DNA from: Terriglobia bacterium
GTDB taxonomy: Bacteria > Acidobacteriota > Terriglobia > 20CM-2-55-15
Reading direction: 5' to 3'
Assembly: GCA_036496425.1 (NCBI GenBank)
Contig: DASXLG010000024.1
Coordinates: forward strand, 1 to 50,786
Length of the DNA stretch: 50,786 nt
Shown here: positions 16,150 through 23,983 of the stretch, piece after piece
Layout of the letters: every line of letters begins with the position of its first letter
How positions within the stretch are numbered: the stretch's first letter is position 1
Position numbers and translations under genes: made by a program
Notes under the pieces: model-generated
Told to the model about the DNA's origin: nothing
The model's database searches: none
What the model saw: the letters and a program-made list of their open reading frames with translations, nothing else

Positions 16150-16375
16150 AGCCAGGGAACGTTACGATTTTCAGATGGGACCGGTTCGCGGAGGGCTCGC
16201 GACGGCGCTGGACATCCTCACCGATGCGCTGGCGCTGGTCGGCCAGCACGGCGTCTATTGCCGCAGCCAGCGGCAGCCGCAGTTTCCGGCGATGGATGTC
16301 CGGCTGGTGATGCAGCAGATCGAGGATTCCAAGGGCCTGATCATTGCCGCGATGGAAGAGCTGAGGAAACGATGA
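16124..16375 (+). CDS. Small helical protein, function unknown
   Basis: About 83 residues from a GTG preceded by AGAGGAG with a short gap; a start at 16082 would add residues in the wrong frame of the VapC remnant and is less likely. The protein (PLLDHYREARERYDFQMG, then GGLATALDILTDALALVG, and a final IEDSKGLIIAAMEELRKR helix) looks soluble and alpha-helical, with no metal motif. Its stop is followed directly by a palindromic repeat. I do not recognise the family. Confidence 0.65.
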   Translation: MPLLDHYREARERYDFQMGPVRGGLATALDILTDALALVGQHGVYCRSQRQPQFPAMDVRLVMQQIEDSKGLIIAAMEELRKR

Positions 16376-16464
16376 TTAGCCGCAGATTACGCGGATTACG
16401 CAGATGGGGCAAAAAAAGACTCGTTCATGCGCCCATCTGCGTAATCCGCGTATTCTGCGGCTAA
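16376..16464. repeat. Palindrome GCCGCAGATTACGCGGATT family, copy 2
   Basis: Left arm TTAGCCGCAGATTACGCGGA pairs with a right arm ending ATTCTGCGGCTAA; it begins on the base after the stop of the preceding gene. Same family as 6786-6880 and 31821-31877, with TTA in place of TGA in the core. Confidence 0.88.
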
Positions 16465-16522
16465 ACCTGTTTCGCAGAATCAGAAACTCACGGAACTTTG
16501 ACGAGGCTGATACGATAAAAAC

Positions 16523-18478
16523 ATGGCCGTCCGGAAGGTAGGACACGTCGACGTATTCCTTGACGCGGCGGGATTCGTTGAAGCCATTCAGCTCTCCGGC
16601 CGCGCCCTGTACCTCACGTCCGATCCCGCACTCCTCCAGAAACAATTTCGCGGTGAGGAACTTAAACCGGCTCCTCCGCTCAGCGGACTCTACGCGCACG
16701 TCTCGACCGACGCAATCATCAAAGCGAATCCCGATTGTTACTACTACGATGACCGGCTTGGAACGCTGGTGCTGCGGTCGCTCGGAAACGGCGGATTTGT
16801 CGAACCCGGAGATATCCGCAACGGCGGTTTCGGGATACTGTTCGCGGGCGATGGATGGGGTGAAGGTTCATCCCGGGAAGTGGCGGCGCTCGCATTGTTA
16901 TATGCGGGCATCGGCATCGTGTTCGCTCCCAGCATGGCTCCGATCCATCGCCAGAACCTGATCAACAACGGGATGTTTCCGGTGACGGATCTTCAACTCG
17001 CCGGCCGGCTTGCCACGCGCGAGCGCATCGGCGTCGAGGAACTGATCCGCGGTTTCGATGAGCTGTCGCAAAAAGTCGTGCGTTATGGCGGGTTGTTCCG
17101 TTTCATGGAAGCCCGGGCGCAGGGCCGTGAAAGCGATCGTCCCATTGAAACGCCGCATCGGCCGATGACCATCGCAGAAAAGATTCTGGCGGGCCACATG
17201 CAAACCCGTCACGGCGCAGTCAAGCCCGGCGACGCGGGCTTCATTCAGGTTGACGCCGGTTTTTCCCACGATTACACCACGGCACCGGCGGATGCCATGA
17301 TCCGGTCGGCGCTGGGGCGCCCTCCGCGCATCAAGAACCCCGCATCGATCCACACCTTTCCAGATCATTTGACCCTCGCCGGCAACCTGCCGGGTATCAC
17401 CAGCGAAGCGCTCGCCGGAATCAAAGACCTGCGCGAAGGACAGCGGCGCATTGCAGAGACGCTCGGTATCCAGTTTCATGCGACCGCATCCGGCGGCAGC
17501 ACCGGAATCTGCCATACGGTGATTCGGGAGGAGATCGCTCTGCCCGGCAAGGTCATCCTTGGAACGGATTCCCACACCTGCTCTGCGGGAGCGCTCAACT
17601 GCCTGGCTTACGGCATCGGCAATACCGAACTGGCCTGCATCTGGGAGCATAACGAAGCCGCTGGCCGGGTGCCGGCCACGGTTCGAATCCGGCTCAGCGG
17701 GAGACTGCCCGCGTCGTGCACCGCCAAAGACGTGATCCTGTCACTCGCGCACGAAGGCAAACTCAAAGGCACATTCACCGGCAAGGTCATGGAGTTCGGG
17801 GGATCCGGCCTCGCCGGGATTCCCTTCGAAGAGCAGGCGGTGCTTTCGAACATGGCCGTCGAATGCAATGCCCTGACGGCTGTCATGGAACCGAGCGAGC
17901 CCATGATCCAATACCTGATCGAACGCCGCGGGCTGACGCGGGAGGCCGTGGAATCGATGCTGGTCTATCCCGATCCCGATTCGGAGGTGGATGAAAAAAT
18001 CGAACTGGATCTTGGGGCGGTCGAAACTCTGGTTGCGCTGCCGGGACACCCCGGAAACGGATTGCCGCTGGAACGAGTGCGCGGCACTCCTGTGGATATG
18101 GCATATGCCGGCTCCTGCACCGCCGGCGATATGACTTCGATTGCCATGTATGCGCAGGTGTTGAAGGGACGTCACGTCCGCATACCGACATTTATCCAAT
18201 ATGGTTCCGAACGGGTTCGGGAGGAGGCCAAGCGCCGCGGCGTCCACCAGAGCCTTCTGGCCGCCGGCGTCCGTATGATCGAAGAACCGGGCTGCGGCGC
18301 CTGCATCAATGCCGGCCCCGGAGGGCCTCAGAAGGGCCAAACTGCTATTTCTGCAACAAACCGAAATATGCCGGGACGCATGGGCGAAGGGGATGCCTTT
18401 CTGGCAAACCCTTATGTTGTAGCAGCTTCGGCCGTAAATGGTTATATCTGCGGCCCGGAAGATTTACCTAAAGAGTAA
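16523..18478 (+). CDS. Fused 3-isopropylmalate dehydratase-like aconitase, small (swivel) domain first
   Basis: A 651-residue aconitase-superfamily protein joining LeuD-like and LeuC-like parts in reversed order. Residues about 1-200 carry the swivel motif GEGSSREVA, with an N-x2-N-N-G-M-F-P end near 150. Residues about 212-651 are LeuC-like: MTIAEKIL, GTDSHTC near 350 (first cluster cysteine), SCTAGDMTS, CGAC near 590 (two further cysteines) and SATNRNMPGRMG (substrate arginines). The 4Fe-4S site is therefore complete. In LeuCD the large subunit catalyses with the small subunit, in separate chains; in aconitase the swivel domain is C-terminal. No leuA, leuB or other pathway gene is adjacent, so the substrate (isopropylmalate, homocitrate, methylcitrate or other) is open. 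Confidence 0.88.
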   Translation: MAVRKVGHVDVFLDAAGFVEAIQLSGRALYLTSDPALLQKQFRGEELKPAPPLSGLYAHVSTDAIIKANPDCYYYDDRLGTLVLRSLGNGGFVEPGDIRNGGFGILFAGDGWGEGSSREVAALALLYAGIGIVFAPSMAPIHRQNLINNGMFPVTDLQLAGRLATRERIGVEELIRGFDELSQKVVRYGGLFRFMEARAQGRESDRPIETPHRPMTIAEKILAGHMQTRHGAVKPGDAGFIQVDAGFSHDYTTAPADAMIRSALGRPPRIKNPASIHTFPDHLTLAGNLPGITSEALAGIKDLREGQRRIAETLGIQFHATASGGSTGICHTVIREEIALPGKVILGTDSHTCSAGALNCLAYGIGNTELACIWEHNEAAGRVPATVRIRLSGRLPASCTAKDVILSLAHEGKLKGTFTGKVMEFGGSGLAGIPFEEQAVLSNMAVECNALTAVMEPSEPMIQYLIERRGLTREAVESMLVYPDPDSEVDEKIELDLGAVETLVALPGHPGNGLPLERVRGTPVDMAYAGSCTAGDMTSIAMYAQVLKGRHVRIPTFIQYGSERVREEAKRRGVHQSLLAAGVRMIEEPGCGACINAGPGGPQKGQTAISATNRNMPGRMGEGDAFLANPYVVAASAVNGYICGPEDLPKE

Positions 18479-18594
18479 GTAAAACTCCGCATTTACAATC
18501 CCATTCCGATTTTCCTTTACAACAGATCGACAGCAAGGCATAAAAGCTTCCGCAGTGTTAATGGCGAGTGCGCGTCAGAAGGAGGGTAATAGGA

Positions 18595-18717
18595 ATGACC
18601 CCAGCAACGAAACATGAAGGATTCGAGCTTGAAATTCAGATCGAAGAACTCGAAGCAAAAGTTGCGCCAGACGGTGGAGAAACCGTTCTGCCCATAGCCA
18701 AGTGTCATAAGCACTAA
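18595..18717 (+). CDS. 40-residue peptide with acidic leader and Cys/His-rich end (possible RiPP-like precursor)
   Basis: ATG preceded by GAAGGAGGG. The product begins MTPATKHEGFELEIQIEELE, continues AKVAPDGGETVLPIAKCHKH and stops. The N-terminal two-thirds is acidic and amphipathic with an EELE core and ends in a Gly-Gly pair. The last 12 residues are basic with one Cys and two His. This leader/core layout, with a double-glycine junction, resembles precursors of modified peptides, but no maturase or peptidase-exporter gene is nearby. A perfect GC-only hairpin follows 8 bases after the stop, so it looks like its own transcription unit. The gene is likely real; its function is speculative. Confidence 0.6.
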   Translation: MTPATKHEGFELEIQIEELEAKVAPDGGETVLPIAKCHKH

Positions 18718-18724
18718 TGTGACC

Positions 18725-18750
18725 GCGGGCGGCCCGCCGGGGCCGCCCGC
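18725..18750 (+). terminator. Strong GC hairpin after the 40-aa peptide gene
   Basis: GCGGGCGGCCC and GGGCCGCCCGC form an 11-bp perfect stem with a GCCG loop, between the peptide stop and queD. There is no U-tract, only AAATTG, so it may be a pause or 3'-protection element rather than a classic terminator. Confidence 0.6.
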
Positions 18751-18786
18751 AAATTGTCTCCACTTCCCGTATGCTATCCTCACACC

Positions 18787-19116
18787 ATGATGAAGATTGG
18801 TGTGACCGAGTACCTGGATTGTGCACATTTCCTTCCAGGCCATCCCAAATGCGGACCGCTGCACGGACACACCTATAAAGTCGAAATCACCATTGCGGGC
18901 GAACCCAAAAGCGGCATGATCATGGACTTTGCGGACCTCAAGCGGATCGCCCGCGAAGTCCTGGCACGCTACGACCACCGCTCCTGGAATGATTTTCTCG
19001 AGTATCCTTCGGTCGAAAATATCTGTGAGTTACTCAGCGGCAAGCTGAAAGAAAACCTCGGGTTTCCATTCACGCTGCGCGTCTGGGAAGGCCACGGCAA
19101 ATGGGCGGAGATTTAA
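18787..19116 (+). CDS. queD: 6-carboxy-tetrahydropterin synthase (QueD/PTPS family)
   Basis: T-fold enzyme converting dihydroneopterin triphosphate to 6-carboxy-tetrahydropterin for queuosine and other deazapurines. The 109-residue protein has the zinc histidines in CAHFLPGH and GPLHGHTY, the catalytic cysteine just before (KCGPLHGH), and the IMDFADLKRI block with the usual glutamate further on (SVENI and WEGHG). ATG 18787 or the next ATG at 18790 gives a normal start; an upstream GTG-like extension has no support. FolE, which makes its substrate, is encoded at 4330. A TPR gene follows immediately. No queC or queE is in the window. Confidence 0.93.
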   Translation: MMKIGVTEYLDCAHFLPGHPKCGPLHGHTYKVEITIAGEPKSGMIMDFADLKRIAREVLARYDHRSWNDFLEYPSVENICELLSGKLKENLGFPFTLRVWEGHGKWAEI

Positions 19117-19425
19117 ATGAATCGCATCGAGATCCTTAAAGGCTTCCTGAACGAAAACCCGAATGACTCCTTCTCACGCTACGCGCTTGCCCTGGAATAC
19201 GCCAAGATCGGGCAGCACGATGACGCGCTGCAGGAGTTTGAAACGGTCCAATCCAACGATCCCGGCTACGTTGCGACCTATTTTCAATTGGGACAGCTCT
19301 ACCAGAAGCTGGGACGGACCCACGACGCGGAAAAAACGTTCCGCACCGGGATTACGGTCGCGGCGAAAGCCGGCGACGAGCACACCCGGAGTGAACTGGA
19401 AAGCGCACTGGAAACGATCCTATAA
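19117..19425 (+). CDS. Small TPR protein
   Basis: A 102-residue protein made almost wholly of tetratricopeptide helices: NPNDSFSRYALALEYAKIGQ, then DPGYVATYFQLGQLYQKLGR, then a third repeat with HDAEKTFRTGI. It begins on the base after the queD stop (TAAATG), so it is translationally coupled to queD. TPRs bind partner proteins; what this one binds is unknown. Confidence 0.85.
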   Translation: MNRIEILKGFLNENPNDSFSRYALALEYAKIGQHDDALQEFETVQSNDPGYVATYFQLGQLYQKLGRTHDAEKTFRTGITVAAKAGDEHTRSELESALETIL

Positions 19426-19429
19426 GACC

Positions 19430-19507
19430 ATTGGAAATTGCATCATTAGAAGTTTTTTCATTTCAAATATAGAAATGCAGAAACTTCGAATGATGCAACT
19501 TCCAATA
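19430..19507. repeat. ATTGGAAATTGCATCATT palindrome, copy A1
   Basis: A 78-base AT-rich inverted repeat: ATTGGAAATTGCATCATT on the left, AATGATGCAACTTCCAAT on the right, with a central TTCATTTCAAAT / GAAATG part. It lies between the stops of two convergent genes (5 bases from one, 2 from the other). Related copies are at 21314, 24253, 26215, 40030 and 40998. Confidence 0.92.
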
Positions 19508-19508
19508 G

Positions 19509-21170
19509 CTATTTCCTCTCGCGAAGTTTCTCCATCAATCGCTTTTCCTTAGCCGCAATTTGCTCTTCGGTGCCGCGGCGGGCGATCGCGTATTCGTTGA
19601 TATCGACCAGCATGAATGAAGCGATCAACGGAAACTTCTCTTTCACCAGCCGGTACTTTTCCTGCTCGATGAACCGGTAGTCCGGATGGCCCTGTGAAAC
19701 CGTGCGGAGCTCGGCTTCCCAGAACAGCTGCCTGAAATTCTGCCACTGCTGAAAACGCATGCGATACGCAAGAGGCACGGCGTATTGCGCGAGGTCGCGG
19801 TCGATGCCGTCCATTTTCCGGAACAGCCGGTCCGCGCCCGTCAAAGCCTCTTCGAATTCCGGCGCAAGCCCCGCCTGCTGCAATTCGACCGGAACACTGT
19901 ATCCGTGAAACGTCGAAAACGTCTGGCGCTCCTGCGTCATCATGCGATGCCGATGCAGGTCGCGATACGAACCGATATCCATCACGATCTCAAAACGCAG
20001 ATACGCATTCTCGAAGGCGCGGCCGACCTTCTGCCAGCGCGCGGAACGGTTGCAGACATATGCTTCGAGGAGCCGGCGCCTGGCGTCCTCTGAAAGGGAT
20101 TTCGCCTGCCTCACGGCGTCGTCCCAGCCGGCATGCGTCTGCTGGAAGATAATGCCCGCCAGGATCCTGGTTTCCGATTCCGGATCGAATTCCACCAGCC
20201 GTACCTGCGCTTTGGGCGCCGTTTCCGTTTCTACTTCACCAAGAGCTTGGCGCACGTCTTGATAGCGCCGGTTCAGATACTTCTGGTATTCCTTCGATTT
20301 TTCGTCGGCCACGCGGAGCAGCAGCGATGGAATTTCCTTGTCCAATTCCGTCTTGATCTCGTGCGCAAACCACCGCAGCTCGCCCAGAGGGTGCGCCGCC
20401 GTCCGATTGATCAGATACTCAAAAGCCTGCGCATTTCCCCGGAACGCGGCCTGGCCGAGCGTCGCCATGGGCAGAAGACCGCGCAGCGTGTCGAACGCCT
20501 TCTTCTCGAGGATGGAATCCTTCTCGTCGAAATTCGTCTTCAGCCACTGGTGCAGGCGCGGCAGCAGCGCAACATATGTATCGAACAGGTGATCGATCGT
20601 GGCGGTATAGTCGGCGAGCAGATCGTGACGGATCAGGTCGGGTTTCGGAATGTAGTAGAGATAGCGGCCGCCCACCTTCGATCCGAAATGGACATAGCGA
20701 GTGGATTTTTCGATTGGCTCCAACCCGACGCGCTGGTCTTCGATGAATTTCATCGCCACCTGGGATATTCCCCACACCAGGACGTGCGTGCCGGTAACCT
20801 GCGCGATCGAATCATCGCCATATTGCGACAGCCACTTGGAATAGAACGCCTGCGCCCGCTGATTGTTGAGGATGTGCTTGAATCCGTGCTCTTTCAGGAA
20901 GGCGACCGTATCTTCGAGTTCCTGGGCCAGCGTGGCGTCATCTCCATTGACGATCGGATAAATATATTCCTTCAGCAGCACTTCAAGCAGCGAACCGGAC
21001 GCCCGGCTGGCGCGGGAACATAGAGCGCCGGTAATTTCCGCCGGCAGGTTGCGCAGGACAGAAACAATCCCCTCGGGATTGGTCGCAAACGCTTCCAGGA
21101 AATGCCGGTCGCGGGGCGACCAATCACCAGGGGAGAAATCCGGCCGGTATTCATCTACAATTTCTTGCAT
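19509..21170 (-). CDS. Double-length ThyX-like (flavin-dependent thymidylate synthase family) protein
   Basis: A 553-residue protein that reads as two ThyX-like halves. The second half has a recognisable ThyX motif, YRDLHRHRMMTQERQTF near residue 405-420, where the canonical form is RHR-x7-8-R. The first half has a corresponding but degenerate region, EPIEKSTRYVHF near 148-160, with no RHR. ThyX enzymes are about 220-250 residues and work as tetramers with active sites at subunit interfaces, so a fused pair with one altered half is plausible. Whether it still methylates dUMP is unclear. Its ATG overlaps head-to-head with that of the 46-residue gene on the other strand. A repeat abuts its stop. 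Confidence 0.8.
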   Translation of the reverse strand: MQEIVDEYRPDFSPGDWSPRDRHFLEAFATNPEGIVSVLRNLPAEITGALCSRASRASGSLLEVLLKEYIYPIVNGDDATLAQELEDTVAFLKEHGFKHILNNQRAQAFYSKWLSQYGDDSIAQVTGTHVLVWGISQVAMKFIEDQRVGLEPIEKSTRYVHFGSKVGGRYLYYIPKPDLIRHDLLADYTATIDHLFDTYVALLPRLHQWLKTNFDEKDSILEKKAFDTLRGLLPMATLGQAAFRGNAQAFEYLINRTAAHPLGELRWFAHEIKTELDKEIPSLLLRVADEKSKEYQKYLNRRYQDVRQALGEVETETAPKAQVRLVEFDPESETRILAGIIFQQTHAGWDDAVRQAKSLSEDARRRLLEAYVCNRSARWQKVGRAFENAYLRFEIVMDIGSYRDLHRHRMMTQERQTFSTFHGYSVPVELQQAGLAPEFEEALTGADRLFRKMDGIDRDLAQYAVPLAYRMRFQQWQNFRQLFWEAELRTVSQGHPDYRFIEQEKYRLVKEKFPLIASFMLVDINEYAIARRGTEEQIAAKEKRLMEKLRERK

Positions 21171-21309
21171 GGCTAAGGAGCCTACGTTTCTTCAGGGCTT
21201 TTTTGGGTCCGCCATCCCGCTGGCCGTTGCCATCATTGTCGGCATTCTCGCCACGGCCCTTTATTACACATTCTGGTTCGGAGTTGAATGGCTCTCGGAC
21301 TGGTTTTGA
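21169..21309 (+). CDS. Small single-span membrane protein (46 aa)
   Basis: Begins MAKEPTFLQGFFG, then one hydrophobic span (about residues 14-36) and an aromatic end (FGVEWLSDWF). Codon choice matches neighbouring genes. The ATG shares a CATG with the ATG of the ThyX-like gene on the opposite strand, leaving no room for promoters between them. No clear ribosome-binding site is seen, so the start could be leaderless. Function unknown. Confidence 0.6.
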   Translation: MAKEPTFLQGFFGSAIPLAVAIIVGILATALYYTFWFGVEWLSDWF

Positions 21310-21313
21310 TTCT

Positions 21314-21390
21314 ATTGCAAGTTGCATCATTAGAAATTTCTGCATTTCAAATTTCGAACTGAAACAACTTCTAATGATGCAATTTCCAAT
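21314..21390. repeat. ATTGGAAATTGCATCATT palindrome, copy A2
   Basis: Left arm ATTGCAAGTTGCATCATTAG, right arm CTAATGATGCAATTTCCAAT. It fills the convergent gap between the 46-residue gene and ligD (4 and 6 bases from their stops). Confidence 0.92.
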
Positions 21391-21396
21391 AAGTTT

Positions 21397-23958
21397 TCAC
21401 TTTTTCTTCAAAACCTTCAAAAATCCCGATACATCTTGCCTATCCGAGAGCGCTTTCTCGAAGAGATCACCAAATCTATCCAATCGTTTGAAAATCGTCT
21501 TGATCGTGTACGCGTCCGGATCAATCGGTTTCTGGAACTCACTCCATTTCAGCGGCGTTGAAACCGGAGCGCCCGGCCGCGGCCTGGGCGAATAGACCGA
21601 AGCGACCGTCTTGCCGCGGATGTTCTGCAGGTAGTCGACATAGACCTCGTGCGGCTTCCGCTTTTTCACGACGCGTTCGATCGTAGCGTACTGCGGAATC
21701 CGCTGAACCACCACCGAAGCGACCGCCTCGGCGAATCTCCGAACGTCTTCATACGTGAACGCCTTCTCCAGCACGGGCAGATGAACGTGTATCCCGGTGG
21801 CACCCGATGTCTTCGGATATCCGCGCAGTCCAAGCTCATCGAGAACATCTTTCACGACGAGCGCCACCTTCTGCACCGTCGAATAAGGCGCTTCGACAGG
21901 ATCGAGGTCGAACACCAGATAGTCGGCGAACTCCAGGTGCTGAACGCGCGACATCCAGGGGTTCTGCTGGATGTTGCCGGTGTTAGCGATATACAGCAAC
22001 TGTTCGGGATCCGCGCCGATAAAGTACCGGATGTCGCGCCGGACATCTTCAGCCCAGATTTTCTGAGTGCGGATCCAAGCCGGAGTGTGGTCCGGCGCAT
22101 CTTTTTGATAGAAAGACTTGCCGTGGATGCCGTTGGGAAAACGTTCGAAGACCAGCGGCCGGTCGAGCAGGTGCGGTATGAGATGCGGCGAGACTTTGTC
22201 GTAGTACTCAATCAGATCGCCTTTCGTATATCCATCCTCGGGCCAGAAAACCTTGTCAAGGTTCGTGAATTCTATTGGAAATTCGAGATTCGAAATTCGA
22301 GATTGGAAATCCGATTTCGAATCTCGAATTTCCAATCTCGAATTTCCAATAGAGTCCTCCGCTGGATCTCCCGCCACGCTATCCCTCAACACGCAGTCCT
22401 TTGGATCCACATCATCACGAAAGCCCTGAAAGATCGGCGACCGGAGCTTTCTGTCGGAGGTCCATTCGCCGAACTTCACTTCGCACACCAGCTTCGGCTG
22501 GACCCAGGTCGACTTTCGTACTTCCACGGGAACTTCCTTAAAGGGGCTCTTCTTTGTAATCAACGGCTGGAGCTGCTTTGCGGCATCGGCCAATGCCCGG
22601 TCATCAAAACCGCTGCCCGTCCGTCCGACAAAGATCAGATCGCCGTTATCGTACAGACCCAGCAGGAGCGCGCCGAAGTGTTTGCGGGAGCCGTCCGGAG
22701 GCGTGAATCCTCCGATGACAAATGCTTCCGTATGATGCGTCTTGATCTTGAGCCACTGCCTGGAGCGTGCCTGCTGATATGGACTTTTCTTGAGCTTCGC
22801 GACGATTCCTTCAAGATCGTGTCTGGCGACTGTCTCGAAGAATTGCCTGCCCTCGTCCTCCACATGGTCGGCGAATCGAATCCATCCGCCGTTGCTCTGG
22901 ATGAGTTTCTGCAGCACCGCCTTGCGATCGATCAAGGGAAACTTCATCAGGTTGTAGCCGTTGATATAAAGCAGGTCGAAGGCATAGAAGTAGACCGGAA
23001 TCTGCTCGTCGGCGGCCGCAATATCTTTCGCCCGGGACAGGTGAATGCGCGGCTGAATCCGGCTGAAGTACGCGCGGCCCTGTTCATCGAGAGCAACGAT
23101 CTCGCCATCAAGGATGGTGGTTTCCACCGGCAGGCCGGCGACGGCGGCAGCCAACGTCGGGAAACGGTGCGCCAGGCTTTTTCCGTTGCGTGTCCACATC
23201 TCGACTTTGCCGCCGTCCTTGAAAACGAGAGCGCGCATTCCGTCGAGTTTCAGTTCGAACAGCCACTCTTTGCTGTCGAACGGTTTGTCGCTGAGGGTCG
23301 CTAGCATCGGCTGAATCGACTTCGGCATCGCCGTATGGCCGGGCTTTTTCATCCCGTGGTTTTCGAGTTCGCGTTCGATGGGAGTTACCCATTGCTTGGT
23401 GTCCTTCTGCGCACCCATGTCGTCTACCAGCTTTCCGGAAATCACCGACTCGGGCCGGGCCTCGGTGATGACGACTTGGGGGTTGGCGTGATCGTCGCGA
23501 ATCTTGAAGAAGATCCATTGCCGCGGATCACGGCTGCCGCGCACCAGGACCCACTCGCCGTGAAGCTTTCTGCCGTGCAGGACGAAATGGAATTTGCCTT
23601 TCTTCCAGGCCGCCTCCGGGGTTTTGGGATCGACCATGTCGTAGGTGCCATTGTCCCAGATAATGACTTTGCCGGCGCCGTAGTTCCCTTTCGGAATGAC
23701 ACCTTCAAACCCGCCGTAATCGAGCGGATGATCCTCGGTGAGCATGGCGAGACGTTTCTCATCCGGATCGAGACTCGGCCCTTTGGGTACGGCCCATGAC
23801 CGGAGCACGCCGTCCATTTCGAGGCGGAAGTCGTAATGGAGGCGCGTGGCGTGATGTTTCTGGATGACGAAGCTGTTGCCGCTGCTTTTTTTGACTTCGC
23901 CTTCGGGCTCCGGCGTCTCGTGGAAGCGCCGTTTCTTTTTATATTCCTCAAGTCCCAT
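21397..23958 (-). CDS. ligD: Multifunctional ATP-dependent DNA ligase D (PE-LIG-POL)
   Basis: Bacterial non-homologous end-joining ligase, 853 residues, in the Pseudomonas-like order. A phosphoesterase domain covers about 1-190 (HHATRLHYDFRLEMDG). The ligase domain covers about 215-520, with the adenylated lysine in ELKLDGMRAL near 235, plus EGIVAK and WLKIK. A primase-polymerase domain covers about 565-853, with DLDP as metal aspartates and SGATGIHVHLPV. Residues 536-563, the linker before POL, are encoded by an 81-base palindromic repeat (separate entry). No ku gene is in the window; Ku is normally required for LigD in end joining. The start ATG 23958 gives the usual MGLEEYKKKR opening. Confidence 0.95.
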   Translation of the reverse strand: MGLEEYKKKRRFHETPEPEGEVKKSSGNSFVIQKHHATRLHYDFRLEMDGVLRSWAVPKGPSLDPDEKRLAMLTEDHPLDYGGFEGVIPKGNYGAGKVIIWDNGTYDMVDPKTPEAAWKKGKFHFVLHGRKLHGEWVLVRGSRDPRQWIFFKIRDDHANPQVVITEARPESVISGKLVDDMGAQKDTKQWVTPIERELENHGMKKPGHTAMPKSIQPMLATLSDKPFDSKEWLFELKLDGMRALVFKDGGKVEMWTRNGKSLAHRFPTLAAAVAGLPVETTILDGEIVALDEQGRAYFSRIQPRIHLSRAKDIAAADEQIPVYFYAFDLLYINGYNLMKFPLIDRKAVLQKLIQSNGGWIRFADHVEDEGRQFFETVARHDLEGIVAKLKKSPYQQARSRQWLKIKTHHTEAFVIGGFTPPDGSRKHFGALLLGLYDNGDLIFVGRTGSGFDDRALADAAKQLQPLITKKSPFKEVPVEVRKSTWVQPKLVCEVKFGEWTSDRKLRSPIFQGFRDDVDPKDCVLRDSVAGDPAEDSIGNSRLEIRDSKSDFQSRISNLEFPIEFTNLDKVFWPEDGYTKGDLIEYYDKVSPHLIPHLLDRPLVFERFPNGIHGKSFYQKDAPDHTPAWIRTQKIWAEDVRRDIRYFIGADPEQLLYIANTGNIQQNPWMSRVQHLEFADYLVFDLDPVEAPYSTVQKVALVVKDVLDELGLRGYPKTSGATGIHVHLPVLEKAFTYEDVRRFAEAVASVVVQRIPQYATIERVVKKRKPHEVYVDYLQNIRGKTVASVYSPRPRPGAPVSTPLKWSEFQKPIDPDAYTIKTIFKRLDRFGDLFEKALSDRQDVSGFLKVLKKK
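22272..22352. repeat. In-frame 81-base palindromic repeat inside ligD
   Basis: CTATTGGAAATTCGAGATTC at the left faces AATCTCGAATTTCCAATAG at the right; smaller GAAATTCGAGATTGGAAAT units are nested inside. 81 bases is exactly 27 codons and the ligD frame stays open. The encoded peptide (IGNSRLEIRDSKSDFQ, then SRISNLEFPI) is unlike any LigD domain and lies at the LIG-POL boundary. Confidence 0.92.
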
Positions 23959-23983
23959 CCGGAATCAAATCTATAATAGGCGG

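Noticed and set aside
17676-17700. GGTTCGAATCC, resembling a tRNA T-loop
   Set aside because: It lies inside the aconitase-like coding sequence and no acceptor or anticodon stem can be built around it.
21649-23304. Long plus-strand open frame (551 codons) opposite ligD
   Set aside because: The opposite strand encodes clear LigD motifs over the whole span; this is a high-GC antisense artefact.
23972-23977. TATAAT as -10 box for the gene at 23984
   Set aside because: Only 6 bases before the ATG and no -35 partner at good spacing; would demand a leaderless transcript, so left as a remark.
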